Assembly: GCF_000143415.4 (NCBI RefSeq)
Contig: NW_003314296.1
Span: 1 to 64,000 of the forward strand
Reading direction: 5' to 3'
Length of the DNA stretch: 64,000 nucleotides
DNA from: Selaginella moellendorffii
Taxonomy: Eukaryota; Streptophyta; Lycopodiopsida; Selaginellales; Selaginellaceae
In this document: positions 30,650-40,435 of the stretch, piece by piece
How positions within the stretch are numbered: position 1 is the first letter of the stretch
How the letters are laid out: the number at the start of each line of letters is the position of its first letter
Notes under the pieces: generated by a model
Seen by the model: only the letters and a program-made list of their open reading frames with translations
Databases searched by the model: none
Told to the model about the DNA's origin: nothing
Program-made: the position numbers and the translations under genes

Positions 30650-33058
30650 ATGGCGCTCTTGTGGTTTCGAAAGGGGCTGAGGCTCCACGACAATCCATCG
30701 CTGGAAGCCGCGTGCCATGGCTCGCGAAATGTGTATCCAGTCTTTGTTTTGGATCCTTGGTTCTTGGCGCCGGATCCAAGTGCGCCATCGCCAGGGTCTG
30801 CTCGAGTTGGGATCAATCGCATCCAGTTCTTGCTCGAGAGCTTGCAGGATTTGGATCGAAATTTGAGCTCCCGGGGAAGTAAGCTCCTGCTCGTCCACGG
30901 CAATCCAATCCAAGTAATTCCAGAGCTTCTTGACAAGGTGGAGTCTTCTTTCTCTTTTGTTCTTGAAAGCAGCCTCTTATTATTTTTTTCCAGTGGAGAA
31001 TCAGGAAGTTGTGCTTTGAATTTGACACGGAACCATATGCATTGGATCGAGATGCTAAGATCAAGGTAGAACTCCTGGCTCATCTCATCTTGCCTTTTTT
31101 TTTTTTTTCTTTTCTCGAGAGTTCTCACTGTTTCAAAGAACAGGAGCATGCTAAAGACAAAGGAATTGAGCTCCATTGTTCTGTGAGCCACACTATTTTC
31201 AATCCAGATCTTCTGATAGCGAAGGTGACGACTTCATTCCCTTCTTGTTTACTAATATTTTGCGGTTTTCTCTATCAGAATGGTGGCAAGGCACCTCTAA
31301 CGTTCCAATCCTTCTGCAAAAACCTTGTTCCAGCCACAAAGCCAATTGGAAATGGTCCATCGTCGATTCCTCCAACTGGTGATCTTCATGGGATCAAAGT
31401 GGTGCCAGTTCCAACACTTGAGGAGCTCGGTTATACCGATTTTCACGAGGTTTGTGAATTGTTTCTTCGTGTTTTTTCCTCCTGATTTACTTCTTGCTAA
31501 ATCGCTCTTTGTGTGTTTAAAAGGATTTTTCTCCGTTTCGTGGTGGCGAAACTGTAGGACTAACTCGGTTGGAGGATAGTCTTGCGAACGAGGTACTAAC
31601 TTCTGGAACTTTGCTTCAATGTTTTCAAAAATTCTTTTTCTTTGCAAGTAGAAGTGGGTATGCGAATTCGAGAAGCCCAAAGGAGATCCAACTGCGTTTA
31701 TAAAGCCTGCGACCACGGTTCTTTCTCCATACTTGAAGGTTCAGGCGCCGGTTCAAATATCTCTCTTTCTCACTCCACACAGTTTTTTGCGTAGTTTGGC
31801 TGTCTTTCCTCCCGGCTTTTCTACTCTCGCGTTAAGGAGGTCTATTCCAGGGCGAAGTCCTTTACGAGTCCTCCAGTTTCTTTGGAAGCTCAGGTAAGCA
31901 AAGTTTAGTGCATTATTATCAAGTAGATTCCGTGAGCCTCTTTCGCTCAGCTCTTGTGGCGGGAGTTCTTCTATACTGCTGCATATGCTACTGCGAATTT
32001 TGACAAGATGGTTGGGAACCCCACTTGCAAGCAAGTAAAATCCTTCATCTTCTCTTTTTTTAATTGCTCTAAGCTTTGGTTCGATCAATCCATAACTTTG
32101 GTCTAGATCCCTTGGAAGGACGACGATGAACTTTTGAGTGCTTGGAGAGATGGACGTACTGGTTATCCCTGGATAGACGCTGCCATGACACAGGTCTCTT
32201 TCTCCTCCATCTTCTTCTTTACTAAACACTTTTGTTTTTTCCTTTCTTTTCTGCTGATTTTAGTTACGAAAATGGGGATGGATGCACCATCTAGCTCGCC
32301 ATGCAGTCGCTTGTTTCTTAACAAGGGGTGATATGGTAAGTGTTTTCTCTTTTGCCTTACTGGTCATTACAACATTCCTTCAAATTTGGACAGTTTGTAT
32401 ACTGGGAGAAAGGCCGAGATGTCTTCGATAGGCTTTTGATTGACGCCGATTGGTCTATCAACAATGGTAACTGGCTTTGGCTCTCAGCTTCTGCGTTTTT
32501 CAATCAGGTATTTAAAACCTTTTAATTCTTGCTTCCTCCTCCTCTTACTGTGCTCAATTCCAGTACCATCGAATTTACTCCCCAATCACGTTTGCAAAGA
32601 AATACGATCGTCAAGGGAACTATATCAAGCATTTTCTCCCCGTTATAAAAGGCAAGTGGAAATAATCTCCTGTCAAAACACTAAACCAAAGGACGACGTT
32701 TAGATATGCCGCAGGAGTTTATCTACGAGCCATGGAAAGCTCCAGTTGAGATTCAGAGGAAAGCAAAGTGCATCATCGGGAAAGACTATCCAACACCTGG
32801 TAAATCATTCTTATACTTTTGGCTAAGCTCCTTCGATTACACCGTGCCTTGTTGCATCCAGTGCTCGATCATGCTGTTGCCAGTAAAATCTGTCGGGAGA
32901 GAATGGGAGCGGCATATGCTCTAAGCAAATCGTCGCATGGGAATGTCTCGCAGGAACAAGTAGATGAATTGCAAGACACGCTCACCGATGTTCCAACTAG
33001 TAGCACCTCTAAGAACAAGAGACAAAAGCAATCAAGGATAACAGATTATTCAGCTTAA
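30650..33058 (+). CDS. UVR3: (6-4) DNA photolyase of the cryptochrome/photolyase family
   Basis: About 14 short exons join to roughly 534 residues. The enzyme uses blue light and FAD to repair pyrimidine (6-4) photoproducts. The N-terminal photolyase domain starts [17 protein letters not shown]. The FAD-binding part includes [62 protein letters not shown] and [20 protein letters not shown]. The HHLARH histidines and the Asn near FAD N5 are kept, which fits a repair enzyme rather than a photoreceptor. The C-terminus is Lys-rich ([10 protein letters not shown]), perhaps a nuclear signal. One intron after FLPVIK has a GC donor (AAAG|GCAAGT). The start chosen is the ATG giving MALLWFRKG. No lesion was found. 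Confidence 0.93.
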
Positions 33059-33223
33059 TTTAATAAAAATCATAAAACATGCCCTTGGTACTGGAGCCAG
33101 GAATTTAATGACGGCAGTGTCACCTCTTTGATTGATTTTATCGCTAGAAAGAAAACATACTAAACGTATTTGTAAAGGAAAAGGTGGAAAGAATATTATC
33201 ATCTAGGAAAAGGTGCCTTAGCA

Positions 33224-33232
33224 GTATATAAT
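33224..33232 (+). promoter_or_regulatory. TATA box of the small acidic-protein gene
   Basis: GTATATAAT, about 43 bp before the ATG at 33275. Confidence 0.45.
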
Positions 33233-33274
33233 GAGGCTAGTTCAAGGGCTAACTAGACTTTCGAGAGAAGATCT

Positions 33275-33664
33275 ATGGCGCTTGGGTGTGGTGTAGAGAT
33301 GCTTGGTGATCAGCCGTGGAAGAATGAAGGAGTGAAGATGGACTTCACATGGGCAGCAAACGAATCGTGCAAAGAGAGAGCCTGGTATTTGCAAGAGGAA
33401 GAGCTCCTCTACAAGCTCTTTGGCGAAGTGGAGTCGCGAGTAGCTAATGATGATGAGGAAGGCTGGGAGCGCGTTTCTGGGAGTGGAAAGACGAGTTCCG
33501 TGGATGAGGAGTTCATGCGAGAGGAGGAGCAGCTTTCTTTGCTCTTTGAGGAAGTGGCCTGGAAGGCAAACCATGAGGTGGGCGATGAAGAAGAAAACTC
33601 GACGATTCTGAGAGAGGTGATGGAGCTGCTTGGTCTCACAAGCAAAAGGATTTCCAAACTGTAA
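33275..33664 (+). CDS. Small acidic protein with an internal repeat, unknown function
   Basis: 129 residues, intronless, no recognised domain, signal peptide or membrane segment. It is rich in Glu. Two segments repeat the same pattern: LQEEELLYKLFGEVESR near residue 40 and MREEEQLSLLFEEVAWK near residue 81, separated by a Ser/Gly-rich stretch. Both look like amphipathic helices with acidic and leucine faces, as in short protein-interaction or activation motifs. A TATA box at a sensible distance supports a real gene. It may be lineage-specific. Confidence 0.55.
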   Translation: MALGCGVEMLGDQPWKNEGVKMDFTWAANESCKERAWYLQEEELLYKLFGEVESRVANDDEEGWERVSGSGKTSSVDEEFMREEEQLSLLFEEVAWKANHEVGDEEENSTILREVMELLGLTSKRISKL

Positions 33665-36124
33665 ATCTCGGGGTGTTAAAACCAAAGAAGTGCTTTCTAG
33701 AAGTAACTTCCTAGACACGACATTTAATCTTGCCGTAGAATTTCTAGAGTGATTTCCTAGAAACATAGTGAGCTCCTAGTGATCTGTTTGTAAGCCAGCA
33801 AATCCAACTTCAAAGGAAACTTTCAAGAGCAAATTCCTTCCTCTTGCCGATTTTGATTCCCCAGCCTAGTTTCTTGACAAAGGCTTTCCTAAACGACCTG
33901 GTAAAGAGATTAGGCACTTTGAGTCGAACAGAATGAATAAACTTGCGAAAGGAATTCCAGTGAAAACTCCACCCTGGCCTGTATAGAAAGAAAATAGAAA
34001 GAGACATCAAGTCAAAGAGAACGTACTGGATCATCTTGGTTTTCTACGAATGAGATCTAGCCCTAGCAAAATGAAGCAAGGCAGGGCTATAGCAAAGTCG
34101 CCAAGGCAATGTCTGAGCCTACGGCATATCACATTGGAGTGGAGCCTTTTTGTCAACATATGGTGGACTCAAGGATCCATTGATAGTTACTTGGGCGCAG
34201 AGAACAAATTTTATGGAGGTCTGATCTTTTGTATAACAAGGTTACTGCTGTGCAATCGTACGAAGTCCCTTTGCTCCTCAGGATCTACGCATATAAGACC
34301 GTATCACCTGGTGCTTTTGTTGACATGTTCCAATGCATCTCTGCACCGTCACAGCAGGATTAGGGCGTTTAGATGCCAAAGAGATGCTAAGGGCATGCGA
34401 CTGCGAAGGCTTTGAATACAACGAGAAATATGTTTTGATAAGCAACTTTGCTTCATTTTAATTGTTTCTATCTTTGTGATTGTTTTCACATTCATTTTGA
34501 AGGTCCAGGATGAGGAGCCTGATGAGGAGGCCAGAAGCTCAGTTGTGCATTAAATAACATAATCTTAATGTAGTTTTGAACTGTTTCTCAAAGTGATTCC
34601 AAGATGAACTTGACGGACGGATACCAAGTTCTGAACACATAACCGAAACGCACTAGTAGATCCTAAGCTCAATAAGTGACATAAAGAGACCCTCAAGCCC
34701 TGTTTACCGTGGAGTGCAGGAAAGAAAAGGAAGATGGAGCGATTTACCAAGTGCTATTTCTTTGCTTTTGATTACTCTGCTCAATTGTTTCCTCTAGAAT
34801 GTTGGTTCTGCCTGAGTTGAAATGCAGAGAAACATTGCTGCTGGACACTATGATAGAATGTATTGGCAGTCTTTTGTGGACACTTACGGCATCCTTGATG
34901 TGTATGCTGAAGTGTTCTGAACAATGACATCGACTATAACTCATACAAAGGTACTGAGCACTATATGTTCTATGTTTCGCCAACTCGCAGTACGTTTTTT
35001 GTCTGTTTAGAATTGTGCAAAGAGCAAGGCGTGCCTCCTTTGGACGAATCAGTGTTGAATGTACATACGCAAGGTGGCTTCCTTCAGCTGCAGAAATGGC
35101 TGGCCTTGAAACACAAACAGTACCGATGACAAATACTTGGTTGGAGATTTCTTTACGTAGAGGATGAAGTACATGGATTGTCATTGTCTAGTGCGCTGAT
35201 TGAATGTTTCATTGGTATGCTCTTCTTGCTGCTAATGGGATGATTGGTCCTGATTTACGTTGCCTCATAGAGGCGATGCTGCAGATCGTCGTGGCTGACA
35301 AAGTGCTGTCTTGGTCCCCCGAGTGATGCTAGAAAGGTGCTCTCAAAAAGGGAGGAATTTATAAACTTCGCATCCACTGGCTGATCCACTGCAATATATA
35401 AGGTGCAAATGGCTTCTTTTTCCTTGTTTCAAGAACTAAATCAATTAACCATAGAAGTGAAGAAAGCCAGCATTTCATTGCTAAGCACAAGGGAATGTCT
35501 CTCTAACACTTTTAGTTGGCATGCTCAAGGTTCATTCCAAAAACATTATGACGTCCAACAATCAGCACAACCTCATTCATGAAAAAGAAACCCCATGACT
35601 CAATTCATTGTCTTAGGTGCTATGTGATGAGAGTGGTGGCTTAATGCTTTGCCCCTCAGGCGTGGATACAAGAAGATAACGAAATAATAGCAGATCTTTC
35701 TATGCTAGAAGATGAAAGAAAGTGTTTTCATGAAGCACATTTTAACGAGGCAAAGCTTTTTACCATTCAATTTCTCCAGTTTCGTGACTTCTGTGGATCT
35801 TTGAATCCTATATTGCAGTGCTTGCATGGCAGCTTCCCGGTCCTGATACTTGTAGCAAGCTTGGAAATTGTCCTCCTGAGTTCATTGGGAATAAATCATC
35901 TTCGGCTTTGCAGATTTTAACGCGGACAAAATTCCTCGATTGTTAAAGAATATCTTAAAATAAACTTGAATCTTCTCGAATATTCTAAATATATTCTTTA
36001 CTTATGTGACTCAAATAATTTCTTGAAAGAAAAAAAAAATGCGAGAGAGCAAAAGTAAAAAATTTATAGGCACTTACCGTCTGGAGCATGCACCTCTCCT
36101 TCCGGATAACAACGTCGCTCCTCG
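33665..36124. other. Intergenic region, no recognised gene
   Basis: About 2.5 kb. Open frames such as 33810-34034 (minus, 74 basic residues) and 34744-35184 (minus, 146 residues) have no recognised features. The sequence from 34.7 to 35.2 kb has coding-like stretches broken by stops on the plus strand and may be a decayed gene. Nothing firmer can be said. Confidence 0.4.
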
Positions 36125-36133
36125 CTATAAAAG
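36125..36133 (+). promoter_or_regulatory. TATA box of the second CYP78A gene
   Basis: CTATAAAAG, about 66 bp before the ATG at 36199. Confidence 0.5.
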
Positions 36134-36198
36134 AAAGCCACCTCCCAAACAACCAGGAGCAAAGAGTTCCAGGAAAGCATTTCCTCCTCCTCTAGATC

Positions 36199-37821
36199 AT
36201 GGAGTCGTCTTCTGGATTCGATTGGTGGATCCTCACTCTGCCTTTCTTCCCCCGGCATTTACTCACCGATCATGCATGGCGATTCGCCGCTGCTGCTGTG
36301 GCCGTGCTCGTTCTAGCTGCTGTCTCGGCGATCCTGGCTGCTTGGCTTGTTCCCGGTGGCAATGCATGGGGGAGAACGCTGAGGAAGAAGCAGACCATCC
36401 CGGGGCCGCGAGGATGGCCAGTGCTTGGAGTCTTGACGGAGATGGGAGGCCAAGCCCACCGAAAGCTGGCCAAGCTCGCCGAGAGGTACCACGCCAAAGA
36501 GCTAATGGCCTTCGGCCTGGGGAACACGAGGATGATCATCACCAGCAAGCCGGAAGTGGCACGAGAGCTGCTCAACAGCTCCGAGTTCGCGGACAGGCCT
36601 CTCAAGCAGTCGGCACAGCAGCTCCTGTTTGGACGAGCAATCGGCTTCGCTCCCTATGGAGATTACTGGCGTAACTTGCGGAGGATTGCATCCAACTATC
36701 TGTTTTCTCCACGCCAGATTGCTGCTCACGAACCATCTCGTCAGGCAGAGACAAGCAGGATGATCGAAGCAATGAGTACCTTTGCAGCCAACAACCACGG
36801 GCTTGTCCGAGTCCGGGACTTTCTCCAGCGAGCTTCGCTTAACAACATCATGCAGACGGTGTTCGGCAGGAGCTTCGAGGATGGCTCTGAGGACGCTGCT
36901 CGGCTTTCTGAGATGGTGAGGGAAGGTTTTGAGCTGCTCGGTGCATTCAACTGGGCCGATCACTTGCCAGCTCTCAAAGCAGTCGATCCCCAGAACATCC
37001 TCCAGCGCTGTGACGTTCTGGTTCCCCAAGTGACGAGGTTTGTCCAGAAGATCATCGACGAGCACCGCCAGTTGGTCGATAAGAAAGTTGGCGAAGCCGA
37101 CTTTGTGGATGTGCTGCTCTCCTTGGATGGCGAGGAGAAGCTTGAAGACGCGGACATGATCGCAGTTCTCTGGGTAAGAAGCTTCAAGTCTGCCTCTGTT
37201 TTCTTTTATGACTTACGTGGTGTTTTGCAGGAGATGATTTTCCGAGGCACTGACACGGTTGCACTCCTCACTGAATGGATTCTTGCAGAGCTCGTCCTCC
37301 ATCCTGAAATCCAGAGCAAGTTGCGACATGAGATCACGAGCGTCGTTGGAAAATCCAAAGTTGCCGAGTCTGACCTCCAGAAGATGGTGTACCTCCAGGC
37401 CGTTGTAAAGGAGACTCTTCGGATGCATCCTCCGGGTCCCTTGCTATCTTGGGCTCGGTTGGCGATTCACGACGTAAGCTTGAGTGGCCACCACGTCCCT
37501 GCAGGTACCACGGCCATGGTAAACATGTGGTCCATCACTCACGATCCTTCCATCTGGTCCGAGCCTGAGAAATTCAACCCGGAGAGATTTTTGGAGCAGG
37601 ACGTTGATGTGAAAGGAACCGACTTACGTCTCGCTCCATTCGGAGCTGGTCGACGAGTGTGTCCCGGACGAGCTCTCGGCCTCGCTACTGTTCTTCTCTG
37701 GACGGCTCGGTTGGTTCACAAGTTTGAGTTCCAGGTCGACCCAGCCCATCCCGTTGATCTCACCGAAGTTCTCAAGCTTTCGAGTGAGATGGTAAAGCCT
37801 CTGGTGGTAACAGTGTTATAG
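36199..37821 (+). CDS. CYP78A: Cytochrome P450, CYP78A subfamily (copy 2)
   Basis: Exons 36199-37173 and 37231-37821 encode about 521 residues and match the gene at 8188 almost throughout, including the hinge [12 protein letters not shown]-helix [13 protein letters not shown] and haem loop [14 protein letters not shown]. The main differences are in the N-terminal anchor (two residues shorter around [11 protein letters not shown]) and the final ten residues ([12 protein letters not shown]). The 57-bp intron is a multiple of three and has no stop, so an unspliced message would read through with 19 extra residues just before the I-helix. The copies lie 28 kb apart in the same orientation, separated by unrelated genes. 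Both appear intact. Confidence 0.95.
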   Translation: MESSSGFDWWILTLPFFPRHLLTDHAWRFAAAAVAVLVLAAVSAILAAWLVPGGNAWGRTLRKKQTIPGPRGWPVLGVLTEMGGQAHRKLAKLAERYHAKELMAFGLGNTRMIITSKPEVARELLNSSEFADRPLKQSAQQLLFGRAIGFAPYGDYWRNLRRIASNYLFSPRQIAAHEPSRQAETSRMIEAMSTFAANNHGLVRVRDFLQRASLNNIMQTVFGRSFEDGSEDAARLSEMVREGFELLGAFNWADHLPALKAVDPQNILQRCDVLVPQVTRFVQKIIDEHRQLVDKKVGEADFVDVLLSLDGEEKLEDADMIAVLWVRSFKSASVFFYDLRGVLQEMIFRGTDTVALLTEWILAELVLHPEIQSKLRHEITSVVGKSKVAESDLQKMVYLQAVVKETLRMHPPGPLLSWARLAIHDVSLSGHHVPAGTTAMVNMWSITHDPSIWSEPEKFNPERFLEQDVDVKGTDLRLAPFGAGRRVCPGRALGLATVLLWTARLVHKFEFQVDPAHPVDLTEVLKLSSEMVKPLVVTVL

Positions 37822-38174
37822 TCTGTGCCTGTAGTTAAGGTCTGTGCCTGTACTTCGACAAATCGAAGCTGGTCAGCTCATAGATAATAAGTCGTTTACC
37901 TTATGCCGATACGTGCACCAGTATCTCGAATGTTATGGTGGCGTCCCATTGCCTCTCGAACATTTGTCTCAATCGCGGATCTCGTTCGTGAGTACATGGG
38001 AAAGATAATAAGACCACATGATATGCTGCTTCGGAGATAGACGAGAAGTTCCGAGCTGTTGAGCCACCAGCACGTCGTGTGTGATGTAATGGCACACGCA
38101 CCATAAAGGAAACACAACCTGATTTGTTCCGAGCGGCGTGGGTGGGGACTTTTCCATCACTGCTTCCCGAGGGT
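37822..38174. other. Spacer between CYP78A copy 2 and a PPR gene (convergent 3' ends)
   Basis: No gene seen. It should contain the 3' ends of both flanking transcripts. Confidence 0.45.
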
Positions 38175-40062
38175 TTATGACTTCACAAGCTTTGTCTCGG
38201 CTCTTTCCACTTCAACGTTTCTCAAGCTCAAAATCTTCGCTTGCTCCTCCCACATTCCTGTGCTGCCGTAGATGGCCCCCATAAGCACGTAAGCGGCGCC
38301 ATTACTTCCATCCAGCTCTAGCAGTCTCTCGAAGGCCAGCCTTCCAAGTTCCACATTCTTCCACTTGCGGCAACCAGCTAGAACCGTCCTCCATGTCAAG
38401 GCATCTGGTTTAAAAGGCATGGACTTCACCAACGCCAAGGCTTCCTCGAGCTCGTTGCCCCTCCCAAGGATATCAACCATGCAGTGGTAGTGATCCAAGC
38501 CAGGCCTCACGTTGTATCCCGGGAGCATCGAATGGAAGCACCGTCGGCCTTTGTCGAGAAGACCAACGTGACTGCACGCTGACAGGAGAGCCAGGAAGGT
38601 GATATCGTCGGCTTGGACACCTTCGTCTTGCATCCGGTGAAACAACTCGAACGCTTGCGTGATGTCACCTTGTCGGCTGTATGCTACTATCAAAGAGTTC
38701 CAAGTCGTCAAGTCTGCTCCAGAAGTGAGCGAGTCGAAGAGCTGGCGAGCTGCGAGAACGCAGCCACATTTGCCGTAGAAGTCCACAAGACACGATGGCA
38801 CAATCGCATCCTTCTCCATCCCAAATCTGTAAACATCTCCCTGTATCCTTTTCCCAGCACCGAGTGCCGCTACACTACCACTGGCGACGAGAGCTGCGAG
38901 AAAAGAACGGCCATCCGGTGGAACACCTGTAGCTCTCATGAGTGAGAAACTTTCCAATGCCTGTTCCCCTTCACCGTTCTCAGCATACCCGATCGTCAAT
39001 GCCGTCCATGAGACAACGTTGTGACACGGCATCTTCTCAAAGACACTTTGAGCTTTCACCATGCTTCCACACTTTGAAAAAAGATCGATCAAAGTGTTGG
39101 CGAGAAAAACGTCGGAACTTCTGCTTCTCACGGCCAAAGAATGGATTCCGGCCCCCAGCTCGCAGCACCTGACCTTCACAACTTCGCTGTTGATCTTCTC
39201 CTCGACTGCCAAAGCTATGCAGGCCATTCCTCCAGCCATGAAAGTTCTTGCATTTGGTTCACAGCCTCGACCTTCCATACACCCCAGCAGATCCAAAGTC
39301 AAGCCAGCCTCTCCATTTTCTGTGTATCCCAGCATCAAAGCAGTCCACGAAACCACTGTGTGATCCGACATCCTATCGAAGACACGTCGCGCATCAGCCA
39401 TGCTCCCACTCTTCGCGTACATATCGATCAAGGCATTGGAAACGAACTGGTTGGCAAAGTCACAGCCTTGTCTTCTCGCTTGAGCGTGCAAATCCATCCC
39501 TTTCTCTAGCCATCTAGTTCTCCCCTTGGCACCATCTTCTCTGGAGGCTAGCTCGCTGCAAGCCGTGATCGCGGCCACGAAAGTCCTGGAATTTGGAACA
39601 CCACAGCACTGTAAGCTCGAGAACAGCTCCAGAGCTACTTCACTCTCACCATTATCCACGTATCCCGCGATGAGAGCGTTCCACACAGCTACATCCTTGT
39701 GAAGCATCCCATCGAAGATCTGGCGAGCCTCACGCATTGAGCTGCTGCATTTACCATACATGACGATCAGCGCGGTAGAAACGAACTTGTTTGAATCTAT
39801 TCCAGCCTCCCTTGCGGCAAGATGGAGCTGCTTACCTCGCTCGAGATCGCCAGAGCTGCCGCAGGCCTTCAAACCGGCTATGCAGTCCTTGATTGTGATC
39901 GATCCCTCGAAATCTAGGCGCTGGAACACGAAGAATCTCAAAATCTTTGAAGAACAAGCAAAGAAAATCACTCACATTTCCCTGCACTACCGTGCCGTGG
40001 ATGGCCTCGCACAAGAATCGCCGTGTCTGCGATGGAAGAACAATCCAGGATCTTGAAAACAT
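38175..40062 (-). CDS. PPR protein of PLS type, truncated E region
   Basis: Exon 1 (40062-39976) and exon 2 (39920-38175), with a 55-bp intron, give about 610 residues; the reading frame is preserved across the splice. The ATG at 40062 is the first in frame. Units include DCIAGLKACGSSGDLERGKQLH, SNALIDMYAKSGSMADARRVF and WTALMLGYTENGE. Two units carry long junctions of the same type as the neighbouring PPR genes (REDGAKGRTRWLEKGMDLH; EEKINSEVVKVRCCELGAGIH). The C-terminus has an E-like region (WRTVLAGCRKWKNVELG) and ends at ETKLVKS, without E+ or DYW. Predicted organelle RNA-binding factor. It starts back-to-back with the DYW PPR gene. Confidence 0.88.
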
Positions 40063-40435
40063 CCCCAGAACCTCCTGGAAATCCAGACGCCGTGTGATCG
40101 CGAGGGATTCCAAGGAGCTGGAGCTCTTCCTCCATAAACCCTAAATTTTGAGCTAGGGCGGGAGCAATGGTAGAGCTAGGGCATGGAAGCAATGCCGCTA
40201 GAGGGATGGATCGATCACCAATGAGGGCAAACCGATGCTATCGCAGCTCCAGCAAGCAAGAACAGGTGCGTTGTCCATCGATCGATCGACTCACAGCTCT
40301 CGCATTGTGTTCTAGGCTATCATCTCCTCTCTCACATCTCCATCCATCGCGCTCTCGGCAGCTCCGGCAGCCTAGATTCATGGCTCAAGCGGCGATTAAA
40401 ATGGCTAGACGAAGATCCACAGCAGCGGCAAGGCG
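40063..40435. other. Divergent 5' region between two PPR genes
   Basis: Contains the promoter of the minus-strand PPR gene and the unresolved 5' end of the DYW PPR gene. The DYW frame is open back to about 40223 without an ATG. A plus-strand frame from 40167 carries ATGs but is in a different phase. Confidence 0.5.

Noticed and set aside
36199-37821. Single-exon 540-residue P450
   Set aside because: The continuous frame includes a stop-free 57-bp intron with canonical ends at the position conserved in the paralogue, so the two-exon model is preferred.
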